Program-made: the position numbers and the translations under genes
Shown: positions 50,576-59,867 of the stretch, in pieces
Layout: each line of letters opens with the position of its first letter
Position numbering within the stretch: position 1 is the first letter of the stretch
Assembly: GCF_024172085.1 (NCBI RefSeq)
Contig: NZ_JAMZDZ010000001.1
Span: forward strand, 8,060,001 to 8,124,000
DNA length: 64,000 nt
Direction of reading: 5' to 3'
From: Hamadaea flava
GTDB lineage: Bacteria; Actinomycetota; Actinomycetes; Mycobacteriales; Micromonosporaceae
Notes under the pieces: generated by a model
The model's input: only the letters and a program-made list of their open reading frames with translations
What the model was told of the DNA's origin: nothing
The model's database searches: none

Positions 50576-50853
50576 ATCTACTCCTAACAGTTGCTTTCGG
50601 CCGGATCGGCCGTTCGCGGCAAGACCTTATAGCACCGGAGCAAAACCACCGGTCGCCGCAAATGCCGCACCGCGTACAAGCTGCGAGCAACGTGCCCGTG
50701 ACCTGCAGGTCCAGCTGATCTTGCCGTTCAAGTGCTGCTCAGCCGGGCCGCGCGGTGTTCACGTGCGGTCGGCCCACTCGGGGTGCGCGCGAACGAGGGT
50801 GATCGAGCTCTATCTCGGCACGCCGGCCGCCGACTGACGGTACATTCCGGATT

Positions 50854-51204
50854 GTGGTTCAGATAAAGCGCATATATGACCCGCCGGCCGACGACGACGG
50901 CCGGCGGGTCCTGGCCGACCGGCTCTGGCCGCGCGGCATCAGCAAGGACGAGGCCGACGTCGACGAGTGGGTCAAGGACGTCACGCCGTCGACGGAGCTG
51001 CGCAAGTGGTATCACGAGGATCCCCAGACACGGCACGCCGAGTTCGTCCGGCGCTACGAGCGGGAGCTGGCCGGGCCGGAACAGCAGGCTGGGCTCACCC
51101 AACTCCGGGATCTGGCCGCCCACGGCACGGTGACCCTGCTGACCTCGTCGAAGGACTTGCCACACAGCCACCTCGCGGTGCTCGCCGACGTACTGTCGCA
51201 CTAA
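50854..51204 (+). CDS. DUF488 family protein
   Basis: A 116-residue protein. KRIYDPPADDDGRRVLADRLWPRGISK is the family hallmark (quoted core: RVLADRLWPRGISK), followed by LRKWYHEDPQ and TLLTSSKDLPHSHLAVL near the end. Function unknown; the family is linked in places to stress or nucleic-acid processing, without firm evidence. The GTG start lies in a stretch with no clear ribosome site. The end overlaps the opposing kinase gene by 4 nt. Confidence 0.88.
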   Translation: MVQIKRIYDPPADDDGRRVLADRLWPRGISKDEADVDEWVKDVTPSTELRKWYHEDPQTRHAEFVRRYERELAGPEQQAGLTQLRDLAAHGTVTLLTSSKDLPHSHLAVLADVLSH

Positions 51205-52370
51205 TCGGATGCCCCGGGGCGGGTCGGCAGGGTGAGCACGACCTCGAAGCCGCCCTCGGGCCGCCGTCCGGCGGTCAGCGTGCCGCCGTAGACCTGCGCC
51301 CGTTCGCGCATGCCGAGGATGCCGTGCCCGCCCGGGGCCGCCCCGGCGGCTGCGCTCGGCGTACGCCGTCGCCCGTTGTCCAGGATCCGCACGACCAGGG
51401 CGTCGGGGCGGTACTCCAGGCGTACCTGGGCCTGGGCGGGTGACGCGTGCTTGATCACGTTGGTCAGCGACTCCTGGATGACGCGGAAGACGCAGCCGTC
51501 CACGGCGCCGCTCAGCTCCCGTTCGGCCCCGGTGACGATGACGTCGACCTCGACGCCGGCCGCCGCCGTCTGCTGCACCAGATCGTCCAGCCGCCGCAGA
51601 CCGGGCAGCGGCTCCGGGGTCTCGCCGTCGGCGCCCAGCCGTAGCAACGCCAGCATGTGCCGCATCTCGTCCAGGGCCTGGTGACTGGTCTCGGCGATGG
51701 TCTTCACTGCGCCGCGCGCGGTCGAGGGATCGGTCGACAGCACATAGTCGGCCAGTCCGGCCTGGACGGAGATCACCGACATGTGATGGGCCACCACGTC
51801 GTGCAGCTCCCGGGCGATCCGCAGACGTTCCTCGCCGATCGCCTGCCGGGCCCGCTGCGCCTGTTCGGCCCGGAGCCGGCGGGTCAGCACCGCGAGATTA
51901 CGGGTGTTGTTGCCGAACATCCATGCGACGCCCGGCGCGACGATCGCCTGGCCGAGCGCCAACTCCAGGGATAGGTCGGCCGCGATCGCGCTCGTGAAGA
52001 TCGGCACGGCGGCGGCTGTCGCGCTGACCCCGGTGACGAAGGCCGGCCGCTGCGCGGCGACGGAGTACAGCGCCAGCAGCGGGCCGAACAAGTTGAGCGT
52101 GGGCACATAACCGGCGAGCAGGTACACCTCGAGGCTGACGCAGGTCACCACGAGGACGGCCACCGGAGCCTTGCGGCGCAACGCCAGCGGCAGATAGCAG
52201 CCCAGCGTCAGCAGTACGCCCACGAGGTCGAACGGAACCGAGCCGGGCAGCCGGACCTGCGGGGCGATGACCAAGGTGACCGCGATGCACGCGACGGCGA
52301 GCGTCGAATCGCCCAGCACCGGTTGCATCCGCCGAAGTCGATCCAGCAACGCGGCCACGAGTCCGGCCAT
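51201..52370 (-). CDS. Sensor histidine kinase, NarL/DesK type
   Basis: A 389-residue kinase with about five helices in residues 20-150. The phosphoacceptor helix is RIARELHDVVAHHMSVI; the ATPase domain has VIQESLTNVIKHA (N box), ILDNGRRRTPS and GGHGILGMRERAQ (G box). It is the last of three genes in a kinase-regulator-kinase arrangement; the regulator gene is upstream with a 35-bp gap. The missing large external domain suggests membrane or intramembrane sensing. Confidence 0.9.
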   Translation of the reverse strand: MAGLVAALLDRLRRMQPVLGDSTLAVACIAVTLVIAPQVRLPGSVPFDLVGVLLTLGCYLPLALRRKAPVAVLVVTCVSLEVYLLAGYVPTLNLFGPLLALYSVAAQRPAFVTGVSATAAAVPIFTSAIAADLSLELALGQAIVAPGVAWMFGNNTRNLAVLTRRLRAEQAQRARQAIGEERLRIARELHDVVAHHMSVISVQAGLADYVLSTDPSTARGAVKTIAETSHQALDEMRHMLALLRLGADGETPEPLPGLRRLDDLVQQTAAAGVEVDVIVTGAERELSGAVDGCVFRVIQESLTNVIKHASPAQAQVRLEYRPDALVVRILDNGRRRTPSAAAGAAPGGHGILGMRERAQVYGGTLTAGRRPEGGFEVVLTLPTRPGASD

Positions 52371-52405
52371 CGCGACAGGCTAGCAGCGGAAGCACGGATG
52401 CGCCG

Positions 52406-53053
52406 CTACGCGGAAGTGGGACCAGCCCGCAGGTACGCGAGCACGGCGAGCACCCGGCGGTGGTCCTCATCGGAGCCGGAGCTGGTCAGCCCCAGTTTGT
52501 TCATGATCGAGCCGACGTGCGTCTCGACGGTGCGATCGGTCAGCCACAGCCGCCGGGCGATGCCGACGTTGGTCCGGCCTTCGGCCATCAAGGCCAGCAC
52601 TTCGCGTTCGCGGGCGGTCAGGCCCGGCAGCGGCGGCCCGCCCAGCAACCGAGTGACGACCTCGGGGTCGAGCGCGCAGCCGCCCGCGGCCACCCGGCGC
52701 AGCGCCTCCAGGAAGTCGTCGACGTCGAAGACACGGTCCTTGAGCAGGTAGCCGAACCCGCCCCGGGCCACCAGCTCGACGCTGTGCCGGGTCTCGATCT
52801 GCTGGGACAGCAGCAGGATGCCCAGCTTCGGCCACCGGTCGCGGAGCGTACGCGCGGCACGGGCGCCATCGTCGGTGTGATCCGGCGGCATCCGAATATC
52901 CACAATGGCCATGTCTGGCTCGTGGGCGGCGACCGCCTCGACGAGCGCGACAGCGTCGCCGGTCTTCGCGACGATCTCGTGCCCGGCGTCGGCCAGCAGC
53001 CGGGCCAGGCCCTCCCGGAACAAGGCGGAGTCCTCGCCGATCACGATGCGCAT
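52406..53053 (-). CDS. NarL/FixJ-family response regulator
   Basis: A 215-residue regulator. The receiver begins [14 protein letters not shown], with the phosphoacceptor Asp in [10 protein letters not shown] and Lys in [10 protein letters not shown]. The LuxR helix-turn-helix is [18 protein letters not shown] followed by [12 protein letters not shown]. Its start overlaps the end of the large kinase gene by 13 nt, so that kinase is translated with it; the second kinase follows 35 bp downstream. One regulator may thus take phosphate from two kinases. Confidence 0.92.
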   Translation of the reverse strand: MRIVIGEDSALFREGLARLLADAGHEIVAKTGDAVALVEAVAAHEPDMAIVDIRMPPDHTDDGARAARTLRDRWPKLGILLLSQQIETRHSVELVARGGFGYLLKDRVFDVDDFLEALRRVAAGGCALDPEVVTRLLGGPPLPGLTAREREVLALMAEGRTNVGIARRLWLTDRTVETHVGSIMNKLGLTSSGSDEDHRRVLAVLAYLRAGPTSA

Positions 53054-55050
53054 GGCAGCACCGCCTGGATCGTGGTGCCCCGCCCGCTCGGGCTGTGCAC
53101 CTGCAACGCGCCGCCGGCGGCGGCCACCCGGTCGGCGAGCCCGGCCAGCCCGGAACCCGGCCGCAGTTGCGCACCGCCCCGGCCGTCGTCGCGTACCTGC
53201 ACCGACAGGGTCGCGTCCTCCTGGATCAGTCGCAGCCCGATCCAGCCGGCGTCGGCGTGCTTCATCGCGTTCGTCACCGCCTCACTGACCACGTAGTACG
53301 CCGTCGTGGCGAGGTCGTCGGCGATCGGCCCGGTCTCCACCTCGACCGTGACGGGCAACCGCAGCGATCCGGCGAGGGTGCGTACGGCGACGTCCAGGCC
53401 GTCGTCGAGACTGCTCGGCCGCAACCCGTGCGCGATCGCCCGCAGCTCCGCCACCGCGGTGCCCAGCTCGGCGACGCTCTGGTCGAGCAGCCCGTCGACG
53501 TCCACCGTGCCGTCGCCGAGGTGCCGCTGCGCCAGTCGCAACGACAGGCCCAGCGCTACCAGCCGCTGCTGCGCGCCGTCGTGCAGGTCGCGTTCCAGCC
53601 GGCGACGCTCCGAATAGCCCGCCGCCAGCAGTCGCGCGCGACTCGACGCCACGTCGCGCAACGCCGCCGACAGCCCGATCCGCAGCCGGGTCACCTCCAC
53701 CAGCAACGCGCTCGCCGCGGCGATCTCCCGGAGCAACTCGCGGCTCGTGGCGTCGCCGCCCCGGATCACCGCGCCGATCTCCTGACCGTGCAACACGATC
53801 GGGGTCGCGCCGCCGGGGTCCGCGATCGGCTCCCCGGTCGAGTCCACGAGCAGTTCTTCGCCCGGCAACTTGTACGCCAGAAGCAGCGTCCGGTCCGGCA
53901 AAGCGGTTCGCAGCACCGCCTGCAACTCCTCCGGCTGGCTGTCGCCGATGTCGATGCGCCGCCGCAACGCGGCGATGGCGTCGAGCGCGGCGCGGCGTTG
54001 CGGATACAGCCGCCGGTCGACGACGCGCTGGATCCGGGTGCGTACCGGGGTCAGCGCCGCGGCGCAGACGGCGGTCGCGCCCGCCGCGACGACCGCGCTG
54101 CCGCCGCCGGCCACCAGCCCGCCGGTGAACGAGATCGCGGTGTAGAGCCCGAGCAGCACCGTCGTCACCGTGCTGTAGGTGACGGTGGCGGCGATCGCCT
54201 TGTCGACGTCGTAGAGGTCGTGCCGCAGCATGGCGATCGTGGTGCCGACCGGGATGGTGATGAACAGCCCGAACAGGCCGATCATCGCCAGGTCGGGCAT
54301 GCCCATCAGGAGATAGCTCGTCCAGCACAGCAGCAGCGACACCGGCAGCCACAGGCCGGCAAGGGCGAACCATTTCAGCTGGGCACGCTCGCTCGGGCGG
54401 GTCGTGCGGCGGAACCGGCCGATCATCGAACCGGCGCTGGCGATCAGCAGGACGAGCAGCAGGAACGGCAGCGCGATGACGAACGGGAACGCGGCGTCGG
54501 GCAGCACACCCAGCGCGTGCGGCGCGTTCTCGAACGGCGGCGGGTACGCCCCGGGTGCCATCCCGGCCACGCCGACGAACACGATCAGCACAGCGGCCAG
54601 CCCACCGGCGACCCAGCGCCAGCCCGGACCGGGCAGCCGTCCCTCGGGGAAGAACAGCACCAGCAGGGCGACCGGGACGTACATGAGCATCCAGGAGCCC
54701 TGGTCCAGCGTTCCCACGACGGCGGGCATCGGCAGGCCGGCCGCGTACGCCGCCGTCGCGTAGGTCTCGACGGACGGGATCACCGCGATCGACAACCCGA
54801 CGAGGGCCAGCAGTGCACCGACCGGATTCTGCGGCCGCCGCCGCGCGATCACATACCCCAGCGCGATCGACGGCACGCTCAGGACGACGCCGGACGCGTA
54901 CCAGAGGACGGTCGGCAGATCGGCGTCTGTGCCGAGCCGGATCAGCCCGGCCGCGCCCGCGACCAGGAACGCGGCGGCCAGCCCGGCGATCGCGACGCTC
55001 ACCCGGCGATACATGCGCTCAGCGTACGGATCGGGGGCGTGGCGGGACAT
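53041..55050 (-). CDS. Large membrane sensor histidine kinase
   Basis: A 669-residue kinase with about nine helices in the first 340 residues, a cytoplasmic coiled or GAF-like part (about 350-470), and a HisKA_3 kinase core. The phosphoacceptor reads [19 protein letters not shown]; ATPase motifs are [13 protein letters not shown] and [16 protein letters not shown]. The membrane part with several PEGRLP-type loops is like that of actinobacterial kinases with many helices and no external domain. It is first in the operon. The start at 55050 lacks a good ribosome site; ATG 55014 is an alternative. Confidence 0.88.
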   Translation of the reverse strand: MSRHAPDPYAERMYRRVSVAIAGLAAAFLVAGAAGLIRLGTDADLPTVLWYASGVVLSVPSIALGYVIARRRPQNPVGALLALVGLSIAVIPSVETYATAAYAAGLPMPAVVGTLDQGSWMLMYVPVALLVLFFPEGRLPGPGWRWVAGGLAAVLIVFVGVAGMAPGAYPPPFENAPHALGVLPDAAFPFVIALPFLLLVLLIASAGSMIGRFRRTTRPSERAQLKWFALAGLWLPVSLLLCWTSYLLMGMPDLAMIGLFGLFITIPVGTTIAMLRHDLYDVDKAIAATVTYSTVTTVLLGLYTAISFTGGLVAGGGSAVVAAGATAVCAAALTPVRTRIQRVVDRRLYPQRRAALDAIAALRRRIDIGDSQPEELQAVLRTALPDRTLLLAYKLPGEELLVDSTGEPIADPGGATPIVLHGQEIGAVIRGGDATSRELLREIAAASALLVEVTRLRIGLSAALRDVASSRARLLAAGYSERRRLERDLHDGAQQRLVALGLSLRLAQRHLGDGTVDVDGLLDQSVAELGTAVAELRAIAHGLRPSSLDDGLDVAVRTLAGSLRLPVTVEVETGPIADDLATTAYYVVSEAVTNAMKHADAGWIGLRLIQEDATLSVQVRDDGRGGAQLRPGSGLAGLADRVAAAGGALQVHSPSGRGTTIQAVLPCAS

Positions 55051-55163
55051 CCGTGCCAGCCCGGAGGAGCCTTCCGGGGTCGCTCCGATGTGCGACCCGC
55101 CCCGGTGGGCCGACGCTGGGTCCCATCGAACCGAGTCATCGAGTTGAAGCTCAGGAGGACATC

Positions 55164-55715
55164 ATGACCAAGGTGTGGGGGAGCGTCGGAGTCGCCGCCG
55201 CGCTGCTGTGGGCGGCCGGCATCCTGATCCAGTACGCCGACGCCGACAGCAAGCCCGGTGAGCTGCTGATCGATGCCGGCTTCATCGGCATCGCGGCGAT
55301 GATCGCCGGCCTGCTCGTCACGGGCGTCGCCGGCCGGGGCGTGTTTCCGGCGATCGGGCTGGGCGTCTGGTCGTTCGGGCATCTGAGCATCGCCCTCGGC
55401 GGTTTCGTCGAAATGGCCACCGGCAACGCCGACAACGCGTTCTATCCGCTCGGCGGCCTCGCGCAGATCGTCGGGGGCGTCCTGGCGGCGGTCGCGTTGG
55501 CCCGCGCCGGGGTGCTGACCGGCTGGCGGCGGTGGATGCCGGTCGCCTGGGTCGTGACCTACCTGGGCGTGTTCGCGACGCTGATCACCGCCGGTGACGA
55601 CGTGCAGGCGTGGCAGCTCGCGCCGTTCGGGCTGTGGCTGGCGACGATCGCGTTGACCGGGGTCGCCGCCGCGACCGCGACGCCGGCCGCCGGTGCGGTG
55701 GCGCGTACGGCGTGA
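55164..55715 (+). CDS. Membrane protein, 183 aa
   Basis: Six hydrophobic helices with short loops; the third and fourth hold FGHLSIALGGF and PLGGLAQIVGG. No family recognised with confidence. AGGAGGAC lies 3-10 nt before the ATG. The gene diverges from the kinase-regulator-kinase operon (113 bp between starts), so it may be its target. A perfect terminator follows the gene. Confidence 0.65.
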   Translation: MTKVWGSVGVAAALLWAAGILIQYADADSKPGELLIDAGFIGIAAMIAGLLVTGVAGRGVFPAIGLGVWSFGHLSIALGGFVEMATGNADNAFYPLGGLAQIVGGVLAAVALARAGVLTGWRRWMPVAWVVTYLGVFATLITAGDDVQAWQLAPFGLWLATIALTGVAAATATPAAGAVARTA

Positions 55716-55787
55716 TCGTCGACTGCGGAATGTCGACCGCGCAGTATCGACTGCACCGGTCGACTGTGGAATCCGGTTCCGGGGGGT

Positions 55788-55815
55788 GGGCACGCCGTCG
55801 TGTGACGGCGTGCCC
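55788..55815. terminator. Perfect 12-bp stem terminator between convergent genes
   Basis: GGGCACGCCGTC (55788-55799) pairs with GACGGCGTGCCC (55804-55815) around GTGT, followed by CTTCAG-type sequence on the plus strand. Confidence 0.85.
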
Positions 55816-55836
55816 TTCAGCGTTCCGGTGCGCCGC

Positions 55837-57054
55837 TCAGCCGGTGTAGTCGGTGCTCTTCGCCGAGTTCGACGGCCACAGGTACTTGCCGTTGTCGGAC
55901 GCCTTGAAGTGCGAGTTGTCGTCGCCGGCGCGTACCTGGAGCCGGTTGTTCCGCCAGGTCGAGCCGCGCGATCTGCCGCCCCAGATCCCGCCGTAGTTGA
56001 ACCCGTAGAGCTGGCTCAGCTCCGCCGAGAAGACGTTGCCCGTGACGGTGATGTTCGTGGCGTTGTTCCGGGTGCCGATGCAGACGGCGTACCCCCAGCC
56101 GGAGACGTAGTTGTTCGTGAACGACACGTGGTCGTAGACGCCGGTTCCCTGTAACGCCAAGCCGTTCGTGTTGCCCAGCGACGCGATCGTGTTGTGGTCG
56201 ACGATCATCGGCCCGCCGTCGCCCTCGCTCTGCGGCCCGATGCCGTCGTGGTGATACTCGTCGTGCGACGTGTCGGCCAGGTCGTGCAGGTAGTTGTTGG
56301 TCCAGCGCGACGGCTTGCCGGGCCGCCCGGTGGTCATCTCCAGCCCGGCGTTGCCCCAGATGTCGTTGTGGTCCATCGTCGCCACCGCGCCCTTCATCGT
56401 GGTGACGAGCTGCCACGACTTGTCGAACGGCGTACCGGGCGGGTTGGGGGCCGACGACACCTTTCCGTTGTTGCCCGGCGGGCGGGCGTACGAGTTGGGT
56501 TTGAACGTCGAGTAACGGAACGTGATCGCGGTGTCGGCGTAGATCTGGACCAGGTTGTCGTTGGGGATGGTGCCCTCGAAGAGGCAGCCGATGAAGGTCA
56601 GGTTGTCGCCGTAGATGGTCACCTTGAGCGCGAGGAACCGCTGGAAGGTGATCACGCTGTTGTCGGGGAACTCGAGGCGGAGCGGCTTGGCGGCGCTCAT
56701 TCCCGAGGCGTGGTCTTTCAGCTTGCCCGGGTACCCGCCCTTGCCGAGCCCGCCCGCGTTCGCCGGGGTGTGCGCGTACCCGGTGTTGGAGAAGTCCGGC
56801 CAGTAGCCGGTGCCGTCGTTGGGTCGCGACGCCAACGCGGAACCCTGCTTGGTCACCGAGGGTGACGGCGCGGCCGACGCCGACGTGGACGGGGACGGAT
56901 CCAGCGGGCTCGCCGATCCGGAGGGGTCGGCGTCGGGCGCGGCCGCGACGCGGATGTCGGAACCGGAGTCGTGCGCGGTGAGGTATCCGGCGCCCGCGCC
57001 GATCACGATCGCGACCACCGCCCCCACGGCCAGCCAGCGCATCGGTAGCCGCAT
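55837..57054 (-). CDS. Secreted or anchored right-handed beta-helix protein
   Basis: A 405-residue protein with one N-terminal helix (about 8-26), then a Ser/Pro-rich linker, and a beta-helix domain with turns such as DNLTFIGCLFEG, GAVATMDHNDIWGN, GPMIVDHNTIASLG and VSFTNNYVSGWG. The fold is as in pectate lyases and chondroitinase-like enzymes. DEYHHDGIG may be part of an active site or metal site, but this is unproven. The helix could be an uncleaved anchor. It is divergent from the RpiR/NgcEFG locus. Confidence 0.78.
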   Translation of the reverse strand: MRLPMRWLAVGAVVAIVIGAGAGYLTAHDSGSDIRVAAAPDADPSGSASPLDPSPSTSASAAPSPSVTKQGSALASRPNDGTGYWPDFSNTGYAHTPANAGGLGKGGYPGKLKDHASGMSAAKPLRLEFPDNSVITFQRFLALKVTIYGDNLTFIGCLFEGTIPNDNLVQIYADTAITFRYSTFKPNSYARPPGNNGKVSSAPNPPGTPFDKSWQLVTTMKGAVATMDHNDIWGNAGLEMTTGRPGKPSRWTNNYLHDLADTSHDEYHHDGIGPQSEGDGGPMIVDHNTIASLGNTNGLALQGTGVYDHVSFTNNYVSGWGYAVCIGTRNNATNITVTGNVFSAELSQLYGFNYGGIWGGRSRGSTWRNNRLQVRAGDDNSHFKASDNGKYLWPSNSAKSTDYTG

Positions 57055-57390
57055 CGTGCCTCCGGTCAGCCCGGACGCCGGGGACCGACGTCCGTCGAAG
57101 TTGGACAGATCAGGTGAGGATGATACTCGGCGCGACCCGGCCGCCGTCCGGATCGATCCGCGTCATCCGGTCAGCTCGCCGATCCCTGGCCGAACGGCTC
57201 GCGGTCAGCATTCTTACCAACCCTGGTTTTGGGCGTTCTCGCTGCTCATGGCAGGCGTTGATCAAGTAACGGTAAGGAAACTTTACGAGACCTATTGACA
57301 ACTATGCCCTCGCAGTAAGAACTTTTACCGCAACAGTTAACAGTCCTTGCCATTATCACGTATGTATACCCGTGAAGGGGCGTGCCAGCG
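57055..57390. other. Divergent regulatory region, beta-helix gene and rpiR-like gene
   Basis: 336 bp without a gene. It is AT-rich for this genome between 57250 and 57370. TTGACA at 57295-57300 with a weak TAAGAA at 57316-57321 points to the RpiR gene. The stretches GTAAGGAAACTTTAC (57271-57285) and GTATGTATAC (57359-57368) contain short mirror repeats that a regulator could bind. These are readings by eye. Confidence 0.5.
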
Positions 57391-58305
57391 ATGGATCGCG
57401 AGGTGACCGTCAGTGCGGCGCACGACGACGCTGACGCGCTGCTGCCCCAGATCCAGGTACGCCTGACCGAGTTCACGGGGGCGTTGCGTCGGGTCGCTGA
57501 TCATGTTCTGGCGGATCCGGCGGCGGCGGCGCGGGCGACGATCGTGGAGTTGGCGGAGCGTAGTGGGACCTCGCCGGCGACGGTGACCCGGTTCTGCCGG
57601 GCGTTGGGTTTCGACGGGTACGCGGATCTGCGGTTGGGGATCGCGGGGGAGACCGGCCGGTTGGCTCGGTCGGCCGGGTGGCAGGTCGACATCGGGCGGG
57701 AGATTCAGCCGACCGATCCGCTGGAGCGGGTGTTGTCGCAGTTGATGGCGGCGGACACGTTGGCGATGCGGGATACGGCGGCGCGGATCGATCTGTCGGC
57801 GGTGGAGCGGGCGGCGGATGCGATCGCGGCGGCGTCGCGGGTGGACATCTACGGGGCGTCGGGTAGTGCCCTGGTGGGTGAGGAGCTGCAGTTCTCGTTG
57901 CATCGGATCGGGATCGCGGCGTGGGCGTGGACCGACATCCACAACGGTCTGGCTTCGGCGGCTTTGCTGGGGCCGGGGGATGTGGCGTTGGGGATCTCGC
58001 ACTCGGGGCAGACGCGGGAGACGATCGAGATGATCGCCGAGGCGGGCAGTCACGGTGCGACCACGATCGCGTTGACCAGCTTCCCGCGTTCCCCGCTGAC
58101 GGACGTCGCCGACGATCTCCTCCTCACCGCCACCCAGGCGACCACGTTCCGGCCGGACGCGCTGTCGGCGCGGCATCCGCAGCTGGTGGTGCTGGACCTG
58201 TTGTACATCGCGGTGGCGCAGCGCACGCATGAGCGCTCGCACGCGGCCTTTCAGCGTACGGCTCGTGCGGTAGAGGCCCATCGGATCAAGGAGGTCGCCG
58301 AATGA
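57391..58305 (+). CDS. MurR/RpiR-family regulator with SIS domain
   Basis: A 304-residue regulator. The N-terminal helix-turn-helix is visible in ATIVELAERSGTSPATVTRFCR, and the SIS domain (about 130-265) has VDIYGASGSALVGEEL and LGISHSGQTRETIEM, which bind phosphosugars. It probably senses N-acetylamino-sugar phosphate and controls the importer genes that follow 82 nt downstream. ATG 57391 fits AAGGGG upstream better than GTG 57382. Codons in 57480-58060 end in G much more often than in the neighbours, an odd local pattern. Confidence 0.88.
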   Translation: MDREVTVSAAHDDADALLPQIQVRLTEFTGALRRVADHVLADPAAAARATIVELAERSGTSPATVTRFCRALGFDGYADLRLGIAGETGRLARSAGWQVDIGREIQPTDPLERVLSQLMAADTLAMRDTAARIDLSAVERAADAIAAASRVDIYGASGSALVGEELQFSLHRIGIAAWAWTDIHNGLASAALLGPGDVALGISHSGQTRETIEMIAEAGSHGATTIALTSFPRSPLTDVADDLLLTATQATTFRPDALSARHPQLVVLDLLYIAVAQRTHERSHAAFQRTARAVEAHRIKEVAE

Positions 58306-58387
58306 AGAGCCTCCACACACAAGCTTCGGCGCGGCGGCCCGCCGAGCCGGGAACCCCCACCAACGAATCCCTTACTGAGGAGACACC

Positions 58388-59806
58388 ATGTCCCACACCA
58401 GCCTGAGCCGCCGCACGGTGCTTCGCCGTGCCGCGGCAGCGGGTCTGCTGGCGACGCCGGCCGCCGGGTTCCTCGCGGCCTGCGCCTCCAGCGACACCTC
58501 CGGCGACACCGGCAGCGGCACGACCGGCAAGACGAAGGACAACCCCTTCGGCGTCGACGCCAAGAAGAACGTCGACGCGGTCGTCTTCGACGGCGGCTTC
58601 GGCCAGGAGTACGCGAAGGGCTACGCGTCGCTCTACGAGCAGAAGTACAGCGGCTCCAAGGTCGGCATCACCTGGTCCAAGGAGATCCTGACCGACATGC
58701 AGCCCCGGTTCACGGGTAACACCGCACCGGACGTCATCAACAACTCCTCGCCGAAGACGCTCGACCTGGCGACCATCGTCGACCAGCTCACCGACCTCAC
58801 CGAGCTGTACGACGCGCCGAGCATCGACGACCCGAACGTGAAGATCCGCGACACCCTGCTCGCCGGCACCATCGAGTCGGGCCTGTTCAACGACAAGCCC
58901 TACACGCTGAACGCCGCGTACACGGTGTACGGCTTCTTCCACGACCAGACCCTGTTCGACGCCAAGGGCTGGAAGGTGCCGACCACGTGGGAGGAGTTCC
59001 TGGCGCTGGCCGAGAACGCCAAGAAGGAGGGCATCGCCGCCTTCACCCACCAGGGCAAGTACCCGTGGTACATGTACAACGTCATCACCGACTGGATCTG
59101 GAAGGTGGGCGGCAAGGAGGCGATCTTCGCGATCGACAACCTGGAGCCGGGCGCCTGGCAGTCCGACGCGGTGAAGACCGTCATCGACCACATCCACGAG
59201 ATGCTGGGCAAGGGCTACGTCCAGGCCGGCGCGGCCGCCCTCGACCACACCACCACCCAGCAGGCGGTCATCGACCGCAAGGCGCTGTTCATCCCCTGCG
59301 GCACCTGGCTCGAAGGCGAGATGGCCAAGACCCTGAGGTCGGACACCAAGCTCGAGGTCAGCGCGCAGTGGCGCCTGACGGCGTCGGACAAGAGCCCCTA
59401 CGGCACCGTACGCGCGGCCGCCGGCGAGGGCTGGATCGTCCCGAAGACCGGCAAGAACCCGGCCGGTGGCCTGGAGTTCCTGCGGATCATGCTGTCCAAG
59501 GCCGGCGCCCGCAAGTTCGCCGAGCTGACCAAGTCGCTGCCGGTCGTCAAGGGCGCGGCCGACGGCCTGACCGGCTCGTCGCAGTTCGTCTCGGCGAACA
59601 AGGTCCTGTCCGCCGCCAACGGCAACGTCGTCAGCGTCCGCTTCGACGGCTGGTACAAGGATCTCTACACCGCGCTGGAAGGTGCGATCACCAACCTGAT
59701 GTCGGGCAAGGGCGGCGCCGCCGAGTTCACCACCGCGATGCAGAAGGCGGCCGACAAGATCGCGGCCGACCCGAACGTCAAGAAGCAGCCCAAGCGCACG
59801 GCCTGA
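58388..59806 (+). CDS. ngcE: Sugar ABC transporter substrate-binding lipoprotein (NgcE-like)
   Basis: A 472-residue lipoprotein. The N terminus has a twin-arginine motif SRRTVL and a lipobox ending at Cys32 (LAAC). The body is a cluster B-type extracellular binding protein; TTWEEFLALAENAKKEGI and GTWLEGEMAKTL are usual in the N-acetylglucosamine/chitobiose-binding NgcE group of Streptomyces, to which the layout ngcE-F-G also fits. It catches N-acetylglucosamine or chitobiose outside the cell. The RpiR-like gene is directly upstream. GAGGAGA lies before the ATG. A stem-loop follows the gene. Confidence 0.85.
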   Translation: MSHTSLSRRTVLRRAAAAGLLATPAAGFLAACASSDTSGDTGSGTTGKTKDNPFGVDAKKNVDAVVFDGGFGQEYAKGYASLYEQKYSGSKVGITWSKEILTDMQPRFTGNTAPDVINNSSPKTLDLATIVDQLTDLTELYDAPSIDDPNVKIRDTLLAGTIESGLFNDKPYTLNAAYTVYGFFHDQTLFDAKGWKVPTTWEEFLALAENAKKEGIAAFTHQGKYPWYMYNVITDWIWKVGGKEAIFAIDNLEPGAWQSDAVKTVIDHIHEMLGKGYVQAGAAALDHTTTQQAVIDRKALFIPCGTWLEGEMAKTLRSDTKLEVSAQWRLTASDKSPYGTVRAAAGEGWIVPKTGKNPAGGLEFLRIMLSKAGARKFAELTKSLPVVKGAADGLTGSSQFVSANKVLSAANGNVVSVRFDGWYKDLYTALEGAITNLMSGKGGAAEFTTAMQKAADKIAADPNVKKQPKRTA

Positions 59807-59814
59807 TCACCCAC

Positions 59815-59850
59815 GGTCTCGCCGGGGTCCTCGTGGACCTCGGCGAGACC
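59815..59850 (+). terminator. Stem-loop between ngcE-like and ngcF-like genes
   Basis: Sixteen-nt arms at 59815-59830 and 59835-59850 match at 15 positions around TCGT. It is probably a partial terminator or mRNA-stabilising hairpin that gives more binding protein than permease. Confidence 0.75.
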
Positions 59851-59867
59851 CGACCTAAGGATTCGCC

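Noticed and set aside
53095-55167. A 690-codon plus-strand frame opposite the large kinase gene
   Set aside because: The translation is Arg/Gln/Asp/Gly-rich without motifs; the minus strand has the full kinase signature.
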